A stretch of DNA of 64,000 nt from Erigeron canadensis (GCF_010389155.1 NC_057762.1:28022055-28086054), one strand, 5' to 3'; counted from the first letter of the stretch, positions 22,899 to 35,669 are shown. The notes: generated from the letters alone by a model not told the origin. Translations and numbers: made by a program.

Positions 22899-23726
22899 TC
22901 TTATCTTATATTATATAAATAAAAGAAAATTGTTATGAGGTGATCATTTAAAATATTTTACATATGTGGCACCATCAAGACTTTCTATAATTCATATTTT
23001 TCGTACAAGAATAATATTATGACATCATTTATTTGTTTTCTTTTAATGTTTAATATTTTTTAACTATTTAAGAAAAAGTGTTTTAAATTTTCATAAATAA
23101 TGTCATACCATGATAGTTAAAAAAAGGCTCTATTTTAAGTTTAACGATTCTAATCTTTATCTTTTTGCTAAATAAGAAAAATACTTCAATCATATCATCT
23201 ATTTTTTTATATATAAAAAAAAAATTATATAGATTATCACAATCAATTTTTAAAATCAATCTTACAAAAAAACTATTTTGTGATGTCATATTTACATTAT
23301 CAAATTATATAGATTATCACAATCAATTTTTAAAATCAATCTTACAAAAAAACTATTTTGTGATGTCATATTTACATTATCAATTTTTATTTTCTAGATA
23401 AATATTTATCATTTCCAATGGGTAATTGCAAGTTGTTTAAAATTAGCAAGCAAGTTTTTAAATTTGTTATCTTTGCAAATTTTAAAAATTTTATCTTAAT
23501 GTCTCAATTGTATATTTCAAATCCAAGCTATTGTCTCAAACTTATTTTCATGAATGGTTCACTAGACTCTTATATTTTATTATTTATAAAATAAGTTGTA
23601 ACTTTACGAGTTTTTACATAACTTTATCATTTTTATATTAATTAACGTTAATAACAATTATATGCTTTAAAATTAATAAAAAAATATCATAACAATGCCC
23701 GGGTAACACCCAGGTTGATAAGCTAG
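22899..23726 (+). mobile_element. Non-autonomous Helitron, 828 bp
   Basis: The 5' end is TCTTATCTTATATTATATAA after A. The 3' end has hairpin GCCCGGGTAACACCCAGGT, then TGATAAGCTAG followed by T. It contains an 80-bp perfect tandem duplication. There is no coding capacity. Confidence 0.65.
23222..23381. repeat. 80-bp perfect tandem duplication
   Basis: Two adjacent 80-bp copies (23222-23301 and 23302-23381) look identical by eye, so the duplication is recent relative to the decayed neighbours. Confidence 0.9.
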
Positions 23727-23959
23727 TATTATATTGTATAAAATTTTATTTTTATTAACTTGAGTCCCATAGAATTTTTGCTGGAGAGTCGTGCTATTTG
23801 GGTTTTAACTTTTAAAACGATTCATTTTGACTCGGACCCGTTTTTACCCGGTCCGTTTTAACCCGTTATCAAAATTGTCCGTAATGACCCGAACCCATTT
23901 AAACCCCGACCTGACCCGCACATTTTGTCACCTCTACCCGTATTAAAAAACCCGAACGA

Positions 23960-24480
23960 GGTGCAATATGGTCAGATCATCAATATATTAGTTGATTATT
24001 CAAGCGAGATACGATTTGACAAAATATGAATACCAGTGGCCACCAACACGTTGAATGACTCAAAAAGAAAAAAAAGTGTGAAACAAAACGAAGAAGTAAC
24101 TCGTATTAGAAAACCAAAATTAGATGCAATGTGACAAAATCTGAGTGGCGGTAAAGAGTGTGACGTGGATGAATCATAACTCGTCAAAGTTTTTTTATAG
24201 TGTACAAAAACCTAGAAGTAACCTATAGTAGCAATGACTGAACGAAATGCGATCTTACAACAAAAACCGAACGAAATGCGATCTGGCAACATTTTTAATA
24301 TATTAGTTGGGAATTCAAGCGGGATGCAAAGTAGCAAATGTGAGTAGTGGTATGGATTGTGACACGAAAAGATTGGATAACCAAAAAAGAAAAAGGTGTG
24401 AAAAAAATCAAAAAATAACCAATAATGAAAAACTCGAATGAAATGCGATATGACAAAATCTTCTTTAATATAGAACATAA
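23960..24480. repeat. Dispersed repeat related to 13600-14360
   Basis: Shares the ordered blocks GATACGATTTGACAAAAT, AAAAGAAAAAAAAGTGTG, AACCAATAAT and GTGGATGAATCATAACTCGT with the 13.6-14.4 kb block. Open frames on the minus strand reflect the repeat. Confidence 0.5.
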
Positions 24481-26291
24481 TAAAGGAACCAATAATATTG
24501 TGCACTTATCATGAATACAAACACAAGTGTAAGTTTTGCTACACCCATTTGACAATTTAACTAACATAACAACGTTTCTTTAGTATTTTTTTAAAAAAAG
24601 TACTCTATAAGTTTATACGTTGCGTTAATTACCCAAAAAGTAAAGTTTATACGTTACGTTAATTGTTTTGTCTTATTTGATAAGTGCTCTTAATGCTCAC
24701 ACGTCCTTTTCAATTTTTTTGCACCTACTTTCTCATTTTGTGAATTTGGACCCCTCCCTCCTAACTTTTTATGTAAAATAAAAAATAATCCTTTAATTTG
24801 TAACTTCAACTTTTTTTCAGTCAATTACATTTTTATAACCATAGATAACATGTTATCTGCGCATTACAACGGATACCATTAACATGGTGTTTCATGTAGT
24901 GATTATCGAAAACGGTATAGATGGCCAATCAAGACTTTCAAATAAAGGGATGATTGTTTTTTGTAAGAAGGAGTATTTTAAACAATTTCCCCTGTGTAAC
25001 TTTCAGCACGGAGTGTATTCCTTTCATTAATTAGCAAGATAAGATGACTTATAAAATAGAAAAGTAAATCGAGCAAAGGGAATTATAACTAGTCGTAAAC
25101 GAATTGAATAGTTCATAAAATATTCGTCAGGAAGTTCATTCGTGTTTGTTTGTTTACTTAAATAAACGAGTCTGAACAAAAATCTCGTTCATTCATCTAT
25201 CTCCAAGAACGTTCGTTCGTTTATGTCCGTGAACAATCATTTGTGAACAATCGTTCATTTACGTATATTAATATCTAGTCAACTATACTTAAAAAAAATT
25301 TAAATATATGTATATATATATATTTCTTTTATATTATATATATATATAGGTTTTAGGTAAAATAAAACAAGTATTAAAGTAAAATATATAAAACAATAGG
25401 TTTTTCATCACTAAAAATCATTGTGAATCATGAAAATCATCGTTCATTAATATATATGTGAATCTCTGTGCATCAAATTTATCATGATATAAGGGTCAAG
25501 ATCTTGTCTTATTTGTACCTAGTTATCAATATTTTAAGAAAAAGTTTATAATATAAATACTTGAAAAACATGTGATCGTATGATATTTGCCACGAAGTTA
25601 AAGCTTTTAACCCAATTTTTTTGGAAATAAGGGGATATAAACCTCTTTTTGATTAGATAAATGTTGTATATCCATATCATAAATAGGAATCTTCCGTAAA
25701 CTATCAACATAGGAATATTTTGTAATCTTGAATAAAATTCAAATACTTATAACTATATGTTTGTTCTTTATTATTCGTTATAATGTCATATTAAAACAAA
25801 ACTTTTTTTATATCATAGTTTTATTTTGTTAATGCAATAGTTAAACTTATTATAAATATGTTAGTTTATTTATTATTTTAATATCAAGTTATGATATATT
25901 TATAACATAAAAGTAAATTGATTTTGTGGTTTTAAAATTTTAACTAATATACCCTAACTAATTAGCTAGTCAGTCATATCTAAACATACAATGAGCATTT
26001 TAGATATTATACTTCACATTTCAATGTTCAATTTTTTACTTTTACAAACTAATATTTCATATAAGACCCTTTCTTAATTCTTATACCATAAGGCATACTT
26101 TCAAAAACGATATTTGTTAGGTAAAGTACGATGATATAACATATCTGATGGCCACTTTAGAATTAGGTAAAATGTGCCATTGTGGTATCTAAAATGATAT
26201 AATTAATACAATGTTTTAGCAGACTTGAGGAACGGAGACCGAGTTCTAGAGTGCTAGAATAATTAATACAAAATGATATACTTAAAATCTA
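24481..26291. other. Intergenic; GTTCGTTTG-type repeat
   Basis: About 25085-25260 contains alternating GTTCATTCG, GTTCGTTCG and GTGAACAATC motifs in both orientations, like 58750-59080. Nothing else is recognised. Confidence 0.35.
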
Positions 26292-26293
26292 AA

Positions 26294-26600
26294 CTAGATT
26301 GGTGTCCGCATAATGCAGCAGTGGTAACGTCGGCGGTGATGGTGTGATTATTAACGTAAAAGTAATTTCATTGCGGTCGAAGATGTGATTAATTGTTGCG
26401 CTGGGATATGAAAGGGGGGAGGAGGGAGACGAATTTTGAATTAGGGTTTTTGCTATATTTTTCTACGTGAGGGAGAGATAGAGGTTGATTTTTTTAAGAG
26501 GTATTTTAGTCACAGTCTATAAAATGAAAATAAGGATGTATTAAGATAGAGGGTAAATGTGTTATTTCAGGTTCTTAAAATTAAGGAGAGAGGGGAGGGG
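26294..26600 (-). mobile_element. Helitron-like 3' end, minus strand
   Basis: The minus strand ends TGCTGCATTATGCGGACACCAATCTAG after a GCC/CACC-rich stretch. Hairpin plus CTAG fits a Helitron terminus. The 5' end was not located. Confidence 0.45.
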
Positions 26601-27439
26601 AGGGGGGACAATTTCTATTATAAGGGAGTATAGATATACATAAAAGGTTAAATTGTAAAAGCAAGCTTGAATAAGAATAATGTTTGGTACTTAAATGTTA
26701 TAAGGCCTTATAATAGGGGCGCCAACACCCCATCGATGGGGTCGTCGACGTTGACCTATTTGTAGCACCTCGTTGATGGGGTCAATTGTCGCCAACCATC
26801 GATCCATCGAAGTGCAATAACGAGAAAGAGAGGGAGAGAGTGGGTCGATAGTAAGTTATTATTATTTTTTTTAAAAATTTTTTTGGGTATCGATATATAT
26901 ATATATGTGTGTGTGTATATAGGTGCAGACGTATATATATAATAATATTATATATATATATATATTATTAATATTGAAGATGAAGAATAGTAGCTTTTGA
27001 CTTTTAATCTTTTCTATTAGTTTGCATTTTAGCCCAAACTTGTATAAGTTTTTATAATGGCCCTTAAACTTTTTTATTAGTGTTATTTTTTAATTAATGT
27101 AAATACAATAATGTTTTATTTTAACTAAAGTAAATTATATTTATGGATAAATATAAAATAAAATAAATAAAAGTTGAGGAAGAGGTGTTACTGGTAGTGA
27201 TTATGGAATAGGTGGATAAACAAAAACAAAAGCTGATGTGACAGTGTGAAAGAGATATAGATGAGATGCTTATTGTATAAGGCCTAAGGACCTTATTAGA
27301 GGGTATTGTGAATATAACTAAGATTCCTATTATTTTAGTTTGGTGAATGTAGCTGGGAATCGGACTGTGAAAAACTTTTCCAATAGATCCTAATTATTTA
27401 CTATATTAAAATTATTTATTTATTATATTAAGACAATGA
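26601..27439. other. Intergenic, low-complexity tracts
   Basis: Holds (TA)n and (TG)n tracts at about 26890-26965 and a GC-rich spot at 26715-26815. The partly palindromic CCCCATCGATGGGG is there. No gene seen. Confidence 0.35.
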
Positions 27440-27890
27440 AATGTGAATAGTAACTCATCTGCGTGGCGAGTTATTATTCGTCTATGTCATATTCTGTATT
27501 AGTATTTAGTATTCGGATTTCGCCAAATCACATTCCGTTCGGGTATTTATTACGGGTTATTTTTTGGTTTCCTGTATATTTTTTTTCCTTTTGAGTTTCC
27601 AAATAATTATATTGAAAACTTTTTTATTTTTTCCCACTATTTTGATTTTACCACATCTGATCCCGTTAGGGTATAAAACTATAGGTTAATTCCTGATTTT
27701 ATTTGGAGTAGTGCCTTTGAACAAATATCTATTTCATATGTCAAAGTTCTTATTGATGACGAGTTATTATTTGTAGGTTACATCCGGTTACATTATTTGG
27801 ATTTTGCCGCATCGCACCTTGTTCAGGTTTTTTACATGTTACTTCTTAGTTTCTTGCAAATCTCGCAACGCAGGGTTGTGAACCTCCTAA
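27440..27890 (-). repeat. Dispersed repeat, inverted relative to 13600-14360
   Basis: Contains GGCGAGTTATTATTCGTC, CCGTTCGGGTATTTATTACG and TTCCTTTTGAGTTTCC, the reverse complement of motifs in the 13.6 and 24 kb blocks. Confidence 0.5.
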
Positions 27891-28497
27891 TTATTAGATA
27901 TATAAAAGTAATAGCAAATGAATAGTTTTTTATGGATGTAATATGATTTTAAAAGAAGTATGTTTTTAATATTATTGTTTTTCATGTTTAGCAATTAACT
28001 AGCAACGCTTCTCCTTTACAACGGTTGCGACCTTTAATTTATTTCTCATTTTATATTATTTGGTTTAATTAAGAACGTGACAAATTTTCATGTTTAGCAA
28101 TTAACTAGCAAGGCTTCTCGTATACCAACGGTTGCGACCTTTAACTTACTTTTCATTTTATATTATTTAGTTTAATTAAGAACAAGACAACCCACAACCA
28201 ATTTAGAATTACACATTACTAGTTTATTATTGCAAGTGTCATTGCGAACAATTATGGACTTACTGACCTACTATAATGCAAACGAAAAGGTTATCTACTC
28301 ACCAGTGTGTTTAGTTGAGACGCAATACCTTGTACAACTTTATAAATTTAAATTACTTTTTGTTTAAAATCTAAACGCATCATCCTTACGAAGAGTTTAC
28401 TTTTTATTTTATTAAAGGTCTAAACTACCTCTCATAATTTTATACTCAATTTAGGTTAAACTTTTAAACCTTTCTTTACCATATATACAATTTTTTT

Positions 28498-28670
28498 TAA
28501 AGGATCTAGACTATATTGTTTTAAAAGGGTCCACGTTAGAGTCTCTCACTCAATACTTAATAGGAGAAAAACTCTTTATAATTCGTCCAAAAGCATAACA
28601 ACAATTTAAGGGAAGGACTTATCTTTTAAAACTTGAACCTGGGTCTAATACTTACTATTGAAATATTTCA
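28498..28670 (-). mobile_element. SINE-like element, copy 1
   Basis: Minus-strand sequence with a B-box-like CAGGTTCAAGTTTTAA and a tail ending TAGTCTAGATCC. The same order of blocks appears at 52205-52400, including the CTAGACTAT and TTGTTTTA stretch. It has no clear duplication at its flanks. Confidence 0.5.
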
Positions 28671-28793
28671 ATTTTTATCACAAACATTTAAAATATGGTT
28701 TATAAAATAACTCAAGATATTAAAATATATAAAATATTAAAAATTTATTTGTATTATCGATATTAATATATGAATCATTATTATATAACAAAA

Positions 28794-29640
28794 CTAGATT
28801 ATTGTCTCGCGTAATACGCGAGTAGACATATATAAATGTTATGATATCATAAATTGACAAATTTAAATATAACACTTTATATATTTATTAGTATAATGAT
28901 AAAAAAAATGTCAAGTTAATTTGTATCATGCTATAGCGTATCATGTATTTAGTCATAGTCTTATGTGCGATTACATTATGTATTAAAACTATTTTTTGAA
29001 CATCCTATAATTACTATGTTATGCAATAAACTTTCAAAAGTTTAGAAAATATTATTCATCATAGTATCATTGATTTTTTTTAATATATAACTATTTCAAA
29101 ATGTGATTGCTTATTATATTATATTTATTAAAAATAAATCATAAAGAGAAATTTTAAAATTTATATATCATGTTTCTTTAGTCATGTTTTAGCATATTTG
29201 ACATATATCATATATTTAAATCATTATCTTATTATTATAGTTTTTTATATTATCATAAACTATAAATAACACTGTAACTATCAATTATTTTTTATCTACG
29301 TTCTCAGTGTACAATGTAGGATTTTAATCTAACGTGATATAGCCAAAATAAAATTAATATATTTATATTAGTAAATAAGTCATATTTTTTGGTATGAGAT
29401 ACACATGTATATCCAGATAAAAAGTAATATATTTATATCATTTAACTGACCATACTATAATCTTATCATTCACGTTATAATCTGACAGTTTTTTAATTTA
29501 TATTACGATAAATTATTAATAATATAGTAACTATCAATTACTGTCATTCAGTCCCGAATAATGTACGATTTTAATCTAATGTTACATCCATATATATAGC
29601 CAATTTAAAATTAATATATTCATGTTATTTAATAAGTCAT
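28794..29640 (-). mobile_element. Nested decayed Helitron ends
   Basis: At 28794 the minus strand ends CTCGCGTATTACGCGAGACAATAATCTAG, a near-perfect hairpin plus CTAG. On the plus strand, degenerate relatives of the 15224-type 3' end occur near 29337 (ATGTAGGATTTTAATCTAA) and 29582 (ATGTACGATTTTAATCTAA). This suggests several overlapping copies. Confidence 0.45.
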
Positions 29641-30058
29641 ATTTCTGGTTTTAAAAGATAAATATATTTATAAGATCTATATATGGTATGCGTATGATCA
29701 ATGTATGCATATGATCCAAACAAAGGTTACAATTGATAAAAAAAACCAAATCCATTATTAATTTTATATGTCGCTTTTAGATGAAAATACTAATAAAAAA
29801 AATATTTTATGATTAACAACACCTATAATTATTTTTAATAAAAGTTTAGTATCAATTTGGTAACGTTTTGGGTTTATCGTGAATTATAAAACACAAACTT
29901 CTAACATTTTTTTTTTAATATTAGTAGTATAATAAATCAACATATACGAATGAATTTAATTAATGTAAAATAAATTCCACAATTAAATTAAATTATCGGC
30001 TCTACATTGATTCGCAAAACAAATATGTTTAATTTAACTAAATGAATAAATGTATTAA

Positions 30059-30325
30059 ATTGATTCGCAAAACAAATATGAAGAAATTCCAGCAGCATGG
30101 TTGAATCAGTGGTAAACACCATTGCCTTTGGAGACAGAGGTTATGGGTTCGATCCTTATCCCATGTAAAGGTTGGAGGGTCTTTTCTACCATTTAGGTAA
30201 AAACTGGAAGCAGCCTCTCTACTTAGGTAGAGGTAAGGTCTGCCTACATCTTGACCTCCCCCATACACCGTCGAGGTATTGGGGCTCAAAACCCGCAAAA
30301 GACGGCACTAAGCAGTTACTTTTTT
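30059..30325 (+). mobile_element. tRNA-derived SINE with 14-bp duplication
   Basis: The head has TGGTTGAATCAGTGG (A-box-like) and GGTTCGATCC (B box). The body has GAAGCAGCCTCTCTAC and CTGCCTACATCTTGACC, as in plant Au-type SINEs, and it ends in a short T tract. AATAAATGTATTAA is directly repeated at 30045-30058 and 30326-30339. The same family occurs at 524-703 (-) and, as a 3' piece, at 46495-46615. The open frame on the other strand is not a gene. Confidence 0.85.
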
Positions 30326-30355
30326 AATAAATGTATTAATCATTATTAAAATTAT

Positions 30356-30381
30356 CTATATATATATATATATATATATAA
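30356..30381. repeat. (TA)n microsatellite
   Basis: Uninterrupted TA dinucleotides directly after the SINE. Confidence 0.9.
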
Positions 30382-31696
30382 AGGACAGCCTTAGCTACAG
30401 TACTGGACAACCTTAGCTACAGTTTCTGCTAATGTCATGCTGATGTCAGCTATTTTGTTTTTTCTAATTTTTTGTTTACGATAGTACATTTTTAGAGTTT
30501 CGTATTTTTACCACTTAACCTTTTGCTTTTTTTTTTTTACTTTCGTCTAACATTTTTATAAATTTAAATATGGTTTACTTTTACAAAGTTGTAAGTATAG
30601 TTTACTTTTACATTTTTTTTTGTTTTGTATCAATTAACTTAAGAGTTTTTAATTTTAATCATCAAATCTTTATATATTACTTTCTATCTTTTATTATAAG
30701 GTTTTTAAATTTTATCATCGAACTCCACCCATTATTTTAACTTTCTACCCCTTATAGTAAACTTTAAGTGTCCAAAATTTTGAGTAATGCTAGATGTATG
30801 TCTGCATGATGCAACGACGATCTGGGGCAACACCCGAATAAAAATTCTGGTTACCTTATATATCTCCACATATAACTAATAAAAGTCTATATTGATGATA
30901 CTAATTTAAAAAAAGGTATTTGAATTTTAAACTAAAAAATATGATGATGTCATAATTAAACTAAAAGGATTTGTAGCAATAAAATTTTTAAAAAATTTTA
31001 TGTCATCACAATCTTTTTTTATTAATATAAATAGATAGATTATTATTTATTATTAATAAAATAATTATATATGATTTAATTCTAGTGTTAATAGGAAGAT
31101 AAGAATAGCTTAAAACCATGAAAAGCAAAAAATATAAAAATTAGATTTGGTAGATGTCGATGTATTTGAGATACCATTATAGTCAATGATTTAGATGGAA
31201 TGTTGATGTGGATTTATTTGAGATATGTCACATGATTTAGAAGGAAAGTTTTACGTGTACACATATTTATTTACGGAGATAAGTGGTTTTCCATTGAATT
31301 TATATAACGCCATATTTTTTATCGCTCTCCTTTACATATCGATGATCAGCGGAAAAAATAATGATTCTAAAAGCACCCAGTTTTGATAAAGATAAAAAGA
31401 AATTATATTAATAAAATTACTCCATTATATCGCGTGAATAGTTTACTACTGTTAAATAAATACATGATCACATTAGTTGAGTATACTTGTATGTTTAGGC
31501 GCATGATCAAAAAGGGAACAGCAATGATAACAAATATTCAGGCCCCCTTTACGTACCAACGAAGATCACTTAATAGTTAATACTAAATTGTTTCTTTTAA
31601 AGTTGAATCACAATTCTAGTGAGCCCGGATCAAGTTTATAAATTATTAATAATAGTCGTAAAAAGGTGCTTTTGTTTAATACAATAATATATACAT
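30382..31696. other. Intergenic, no recognised feature
   Basis: AT-rich with no gene. A Helitron-like 5' start (TCTCCACATATAACTAATAA) occurs near 30861, but no matching end was seen. Confidence 0.35.
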
Positions 31697-31704
31697 ACAT
31701 ATAA

Positions 31705-31993
31705 AGGATAAATATCATACAATGTAACAAACTTTGGACGAATGTTTATAATGGGATATAACTAAAGTCGTGTGTATTCTTTGTAAACAACTCGAAATTA
31801 TGTTTATTGTATGTAAGAAAATGTATCTGACCAATAAAAAAAACAAGTGACAGCTATATATGGTTGTCACGTATGTTTTTTTGCATACAATAGACATAAT
31901 TTTGAGTTGTTTACATACAATATACACGACTTAAGTTATTTCGTACTATAGACATTCGTCCAAAATTTGTTACATTCCAGGATACTAATCCCT
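31705..31993. mobile_element. hAT MITE with long inverted repeats
   Basis: Arms of about 120 bp pair across a short loop, with shared blocks GTAACAAACTTTGGACGAAT and, inverted, GTAACAAATTTTGGACGAAT. Flanking ACATATAA is identical at 31697-31704 and 31994-32001, an 8-bp duplication. The AGGGATTAGTATC end resembles that of 3926-4217, so the two may be related families. Confidence 0.85.
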
Positions 31994-32507
31994 ACATATA
32001 ATAGTGAAAACTTTTTGTTTAATAATATATAGAAACCACGGTAACATCCAATTAGACAACATGCGGACCTCAAACCACACATGTTTGGGATGAAACTCGG
32101 GACTCTCACCCCCCCCCCCCCTCTTGTTAAGACTTCGAACTCGGGACTCTCGAACCATGCAAGCCTGTTAAGGCTTAAAAGCCTTTTTTTTTAAACGACA
32201 AGACTAAAAGGGTTACATTACATTAGGGGCAACAAGGTTAAAATTAGCCAAAAAAACAGTAACAAAGCATGCAAGCCAACGTTAACAAGCATCGACATCA
32301 TAGAGCCGGTATATAATCGATGTCGAGTTCTGTTTTGTGCCTGAGAAGATGGTCTAAGGAAATCGAGGTGCCAACATGTACCGATGGAGAGAACCGAGAG
32401 AAAGAACTGATTACATCCTTACCCTTTACATTGATATTATTTTTTGCAATTTGCTATGCAACAAACACAAATTAAGTTTTTGGAAACAATCAATTATTAC
32501 GAATCGA

Positions 32508-32696
32508 GTCAATCGGGTTGGTGGCTCATTGGTAAGGTTTTTTGACCTTGGGGGGATCCATCTGGGTTCGAGTGGCTCCACTTCTCACATTTTTGGGGGT
32601 GGATTAATAGGGATTTTTCGAGAGTTCTAGGTTTCATCCCAGACATGCGTGTAATTTAAGAGTAGGAGTAGATTAGAATGTCGTTCTAAAAAAAAT
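32508..32696 (+). mobile_element. SINE with perfect 12-bp duplication
   Basis: Starts near GTTGGTGGCTCATTGGTAAG (A-box region), has GGGTTCGAGTGGC as B-box-like core and ends in an A-rich tail. ATTACGAATCGA is directly repeated at 32496-32507 and 32697-32708. It differs in body sequence from the other SINEs here. Confidence 0.85.
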
Positions 32697-33002
32697 ATTA
32701 CGAATCGAAATATATTATTATTATTATTATGGATTGTTAACATTTATGCATGTTTGATTGTTTGGCGAAGGTTTTATAAGAGCATTTTGAAAGTTTTAGC
32801 TTTTAGTTTTAAACAATAGCTTTTAGTATCTGCATCTTTATTGAACATTCATAGCTACTTTTGTTTAACATTCATAACCGCAAATATACTTGCTGTTTGA
32901 TAATCAAATATGTCGATAGGGATTATATTACATATTTATTTTTGGGCATTTCGCTATGCAACAAACTCAGAATGAAAATTTATGGACATAATTTCTTATT
33001 AC

Positions 33003-33165
33003 TAGACTTATGCCCGCGTAATACGACAACGGTGAGGGTAGTGATGGCGGAGGTGGTGGTAGTGGGAGCGGCAATGGGGACAACGATGACGGCGAAGATG
33101 GTGGTGAATGCAAAAGTAATGAATACAATTGTTTCTCTCGTTCCAAATTTGCCACCACCAGGTGT
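33003..33165 (-). mobile_element. Helitron-like 3' end, minus strand
   Basis: The minus strand has a GCC/CACC-rich stretch followed by CGTATTACGCGGGCATAAGTCTAG. It has the same architecture as the ends at 26294 and 6767. Open frames through the triplet-rich part are not genes. Confidence 0.45.
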
Positions 33166-33179
33166 AGATTAAAGATTCA

Positions 33180-33740
33180 TAATCTGTCGAACTTGAGTGT
33201 TACATTGACGAGCCTTAATCCACAAGAGCACGTTATTAGGATCGTCTTCAGGTATATCCATTTGAACCTACTCACTAAGCCTCTTTTTGGTCTCACGTAT
33301 AATCCCACAATCTACGAAGATATGAGATATGTCATCTATTCCAGAGTTACATAGCATACAACGAAAAGAATTCACATCCACCCCTCTTCCGAACAAGTTA
33401 ACATTAGTGGGGATACCCTTGCGTGCCAATCTCCATATAAAAACATTAATCTTTTTCGGCACCCATTTATTCCAAAGATTAGAAGTAACAAAATGATCAA
33501 GACATTTATTATCAATGTACTTACGGATTTGGGAGATAAAGAATTCAGTTTTTCCTTCAAAACTCCAAGACCAGGTGTCATCTTCATGAGTAAATGTACT
33601 GGGCAGAATGTTCAGCAATTTAGTAAGTTGCTCCTTTTCGTGTCCATCCCTGAGGTCGCGTCTCCATTTCCATGTCCAGGAAGTATCTCAACGTCTCTCA
33701 TGAATCAAGCAATCCTTAATAGTATCTATGGCAAATAAAC
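33180..33740 (-). pseudogene. LINE relic, zinc-binding RT C-terminal domain
   Basis: The longest piece (33268-33618) translates to a 116-residue frame with WNKWVPKKINVFIWRLA, then a knuckle with CMLCN and HIFVDC. This is the zf-RVT domain found after the reverse transcriptase in plant L1-type LINEs. The frame continues upstream on the minus strand to about 33700 (TWKWRRDL). Reverse transcriptase and endonuclease domains are missing, so it is a fragment. Confidence 0.8.
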
Positions 33741-34528
33741 GTTTAAATTAGTAGAGGGTATTATAGGTATATTGGATGGTGATGTTTAAATTAGTGAATA
33801 AAGGAGAGGGGTATTTTTTGTTTTTCAAGGCGGAAAGTTTAAATGAAAAAAAAAAGTGATTTGTTTTATTAGATAGCATAGATGACATATAATTATAGTA
33901 TTATTGTTATGGATTGTTGGCACTTATAATAGTCAGTAAAAATATACTCTTGTCCAACACAATAATATATCGGTAAGAAATACATTACACCTTAGTATAT
34001 TATGTTTGGAAATTTAGCTATGCAACAAACACAAAGTGTAAGTTTATTCTATTATCGTGAAATATATTATTATTATTGTTATTATTATTATTGTTGTTGT
34101 TGTTGTTGTTACGGATTATTGGCATATATAATTATCGTAAAAATGTATTTATGTTTAATACAGTTATATATCGACTAGACTTACATTACATTACATCACC
34201 TAATATATTATTCCTCTCACATTTTTCTATGCAACAAACACAAAATGGGTTGGGGTTAGAGTTGGGTTGTTTAAGTTATCATAATTAAGCTTTGAAGGCT
34301 TTAGCATGCATCAGTATTGTTGTCATAAATTCATAATTAAACTTGAAGGTATCATGAGAAACACTCGTTAAGTACTTTTAATTATTGTCCTTGGGATTTG
34401 ACCTAACTGGACATTTAATGTCCCTTATGTCTTTCAGTCAAATATTGGTCACGGGTTTAAAACTTTTGAAAGACATATTAAGAAGTCTTTGACAATGAGG
34501 TGGAACATGAGGTTTTTTCTAGCATTAG

Positions 34529-34658
34529 CTAGTTTTCTTTATCCAGAACGGTAGTGGGACTTCCACCGTCTGTCATGCCTCCGGATTGACTGTACTGATG
34601 ACGTGGTCGATCTCTAACGGACGATAAAGATGCATGCTGCTGAGTCCAATCACCACTA
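34529..34658 (-). other. Isolated exon-like fragment
   Basis: On the minus strand a T-rich tract and AGCAG acceptor (just above 34658) lead into an open frame of about 43 codons ending in TAG. It is rich in Ser, Gly, Asp and Arg (contains SSVRDRPRHQYSQSGG). GC content is well above the flanks. It looks like the last exon of a plant gene, displaced or captured, or of a gene whose other exons I cannot see. I do not recognise the family. Confidence 0.35.
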
Positions 34659-34659
34659 C

Positions 34660-35669
34660 TGCTAAAAAAAGTACTTTTAATTATTAAAACAAATAGATTT
34701 AATGATATGCGAATCAAGTTTAATTAGTCGTATTCTAATTACGGAGTGACATCGTTTTTTTTAATTAATAGATCATAGAATTACATGTATTTGATAAATG
34801 CATTTTGTTTTAGACATAAGTCACAAACCAAGTTATAATATTTAAGGCGTCTGGGACAGGATATATTTTTAATTATTTTCTTTTGTTTTAAACTGAAAAT
34901 GAAAAAAAAAAAAAAGAATAAAATAAACCAAATCATCGTTAAATTTATGTTTAACAAACTATTTTTATACAACTCTTACATTATGGAATCTCTATTTTTA
35001 TGTTTATTTATTTATTTTGGGAATGGCTTTGTGTAACTTTCTTAATCATATCTTTAATATATATTAAAAAAAAACTTTAAATAGTAACATAAATTAATCT
35101 TTACCCTCTATAAAAATTTCATCTTTATTCTCCACCTTAGATCATATTACTTACATCATCTTTGACTAAAACTTTAAAAATGGTGATATTAGTCCTCCAA
35201 CTTCAATTAATTTGCTTAAACTAAAACACAATATTAATTGCATTTTTAAATTTTTTTCAGAATAATAATGTCCATCTTCTTGTATGTTTAACAATTTGAT
35301 TCTTTTTCTTAAACCTTTTCAATCGTGAGCTCATGTCACAAAAATATCTTCAAAAATATATTCAAACATGAGAATTTTTATAGTTCGGAGATTGATTAAC
35401 TAAAAGAATACATTTTTGTGTATGATAATTGGATAATGTTAAGAAAGTTGTCACTAAAGTCATGATCTCGTGTTATATCTTATCCAATAAAATAATAGTT
35501 AATATCATATAAAAAAATAAAGCATATTTTAATTTGAAATATTTAAGATATGTTTCATATAAAATATATAGATCAATTTTCTATTAATAAAAATATAGTA
35601 AGCTATATCTTATATCATAATAAAATAAAATTGAATATTAATAATGTCGTAACACCCTGTATCAACAAC

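Larger units (their letters stand above)
32440..34240. repeat. Interrupted array of about 200-bp degenerate repeats
   Basis: CTATGCAACAAACACAAA or a close variant recurs near 32452, 32953, 34018 and 34226. ATGGATTGTTGRCA-type blocks recur near 32728, 33909 and 34112. A SINE and a Helitron end interrupt the series. A (TTA)n/(TTG)n tract lies at 34063-34112. Confidence 0.5.

Noticed and set aside
30038..30298. 86-codon minus-strand frame
   Set aside because: It is the reverse of a SINE and is not protein-like.
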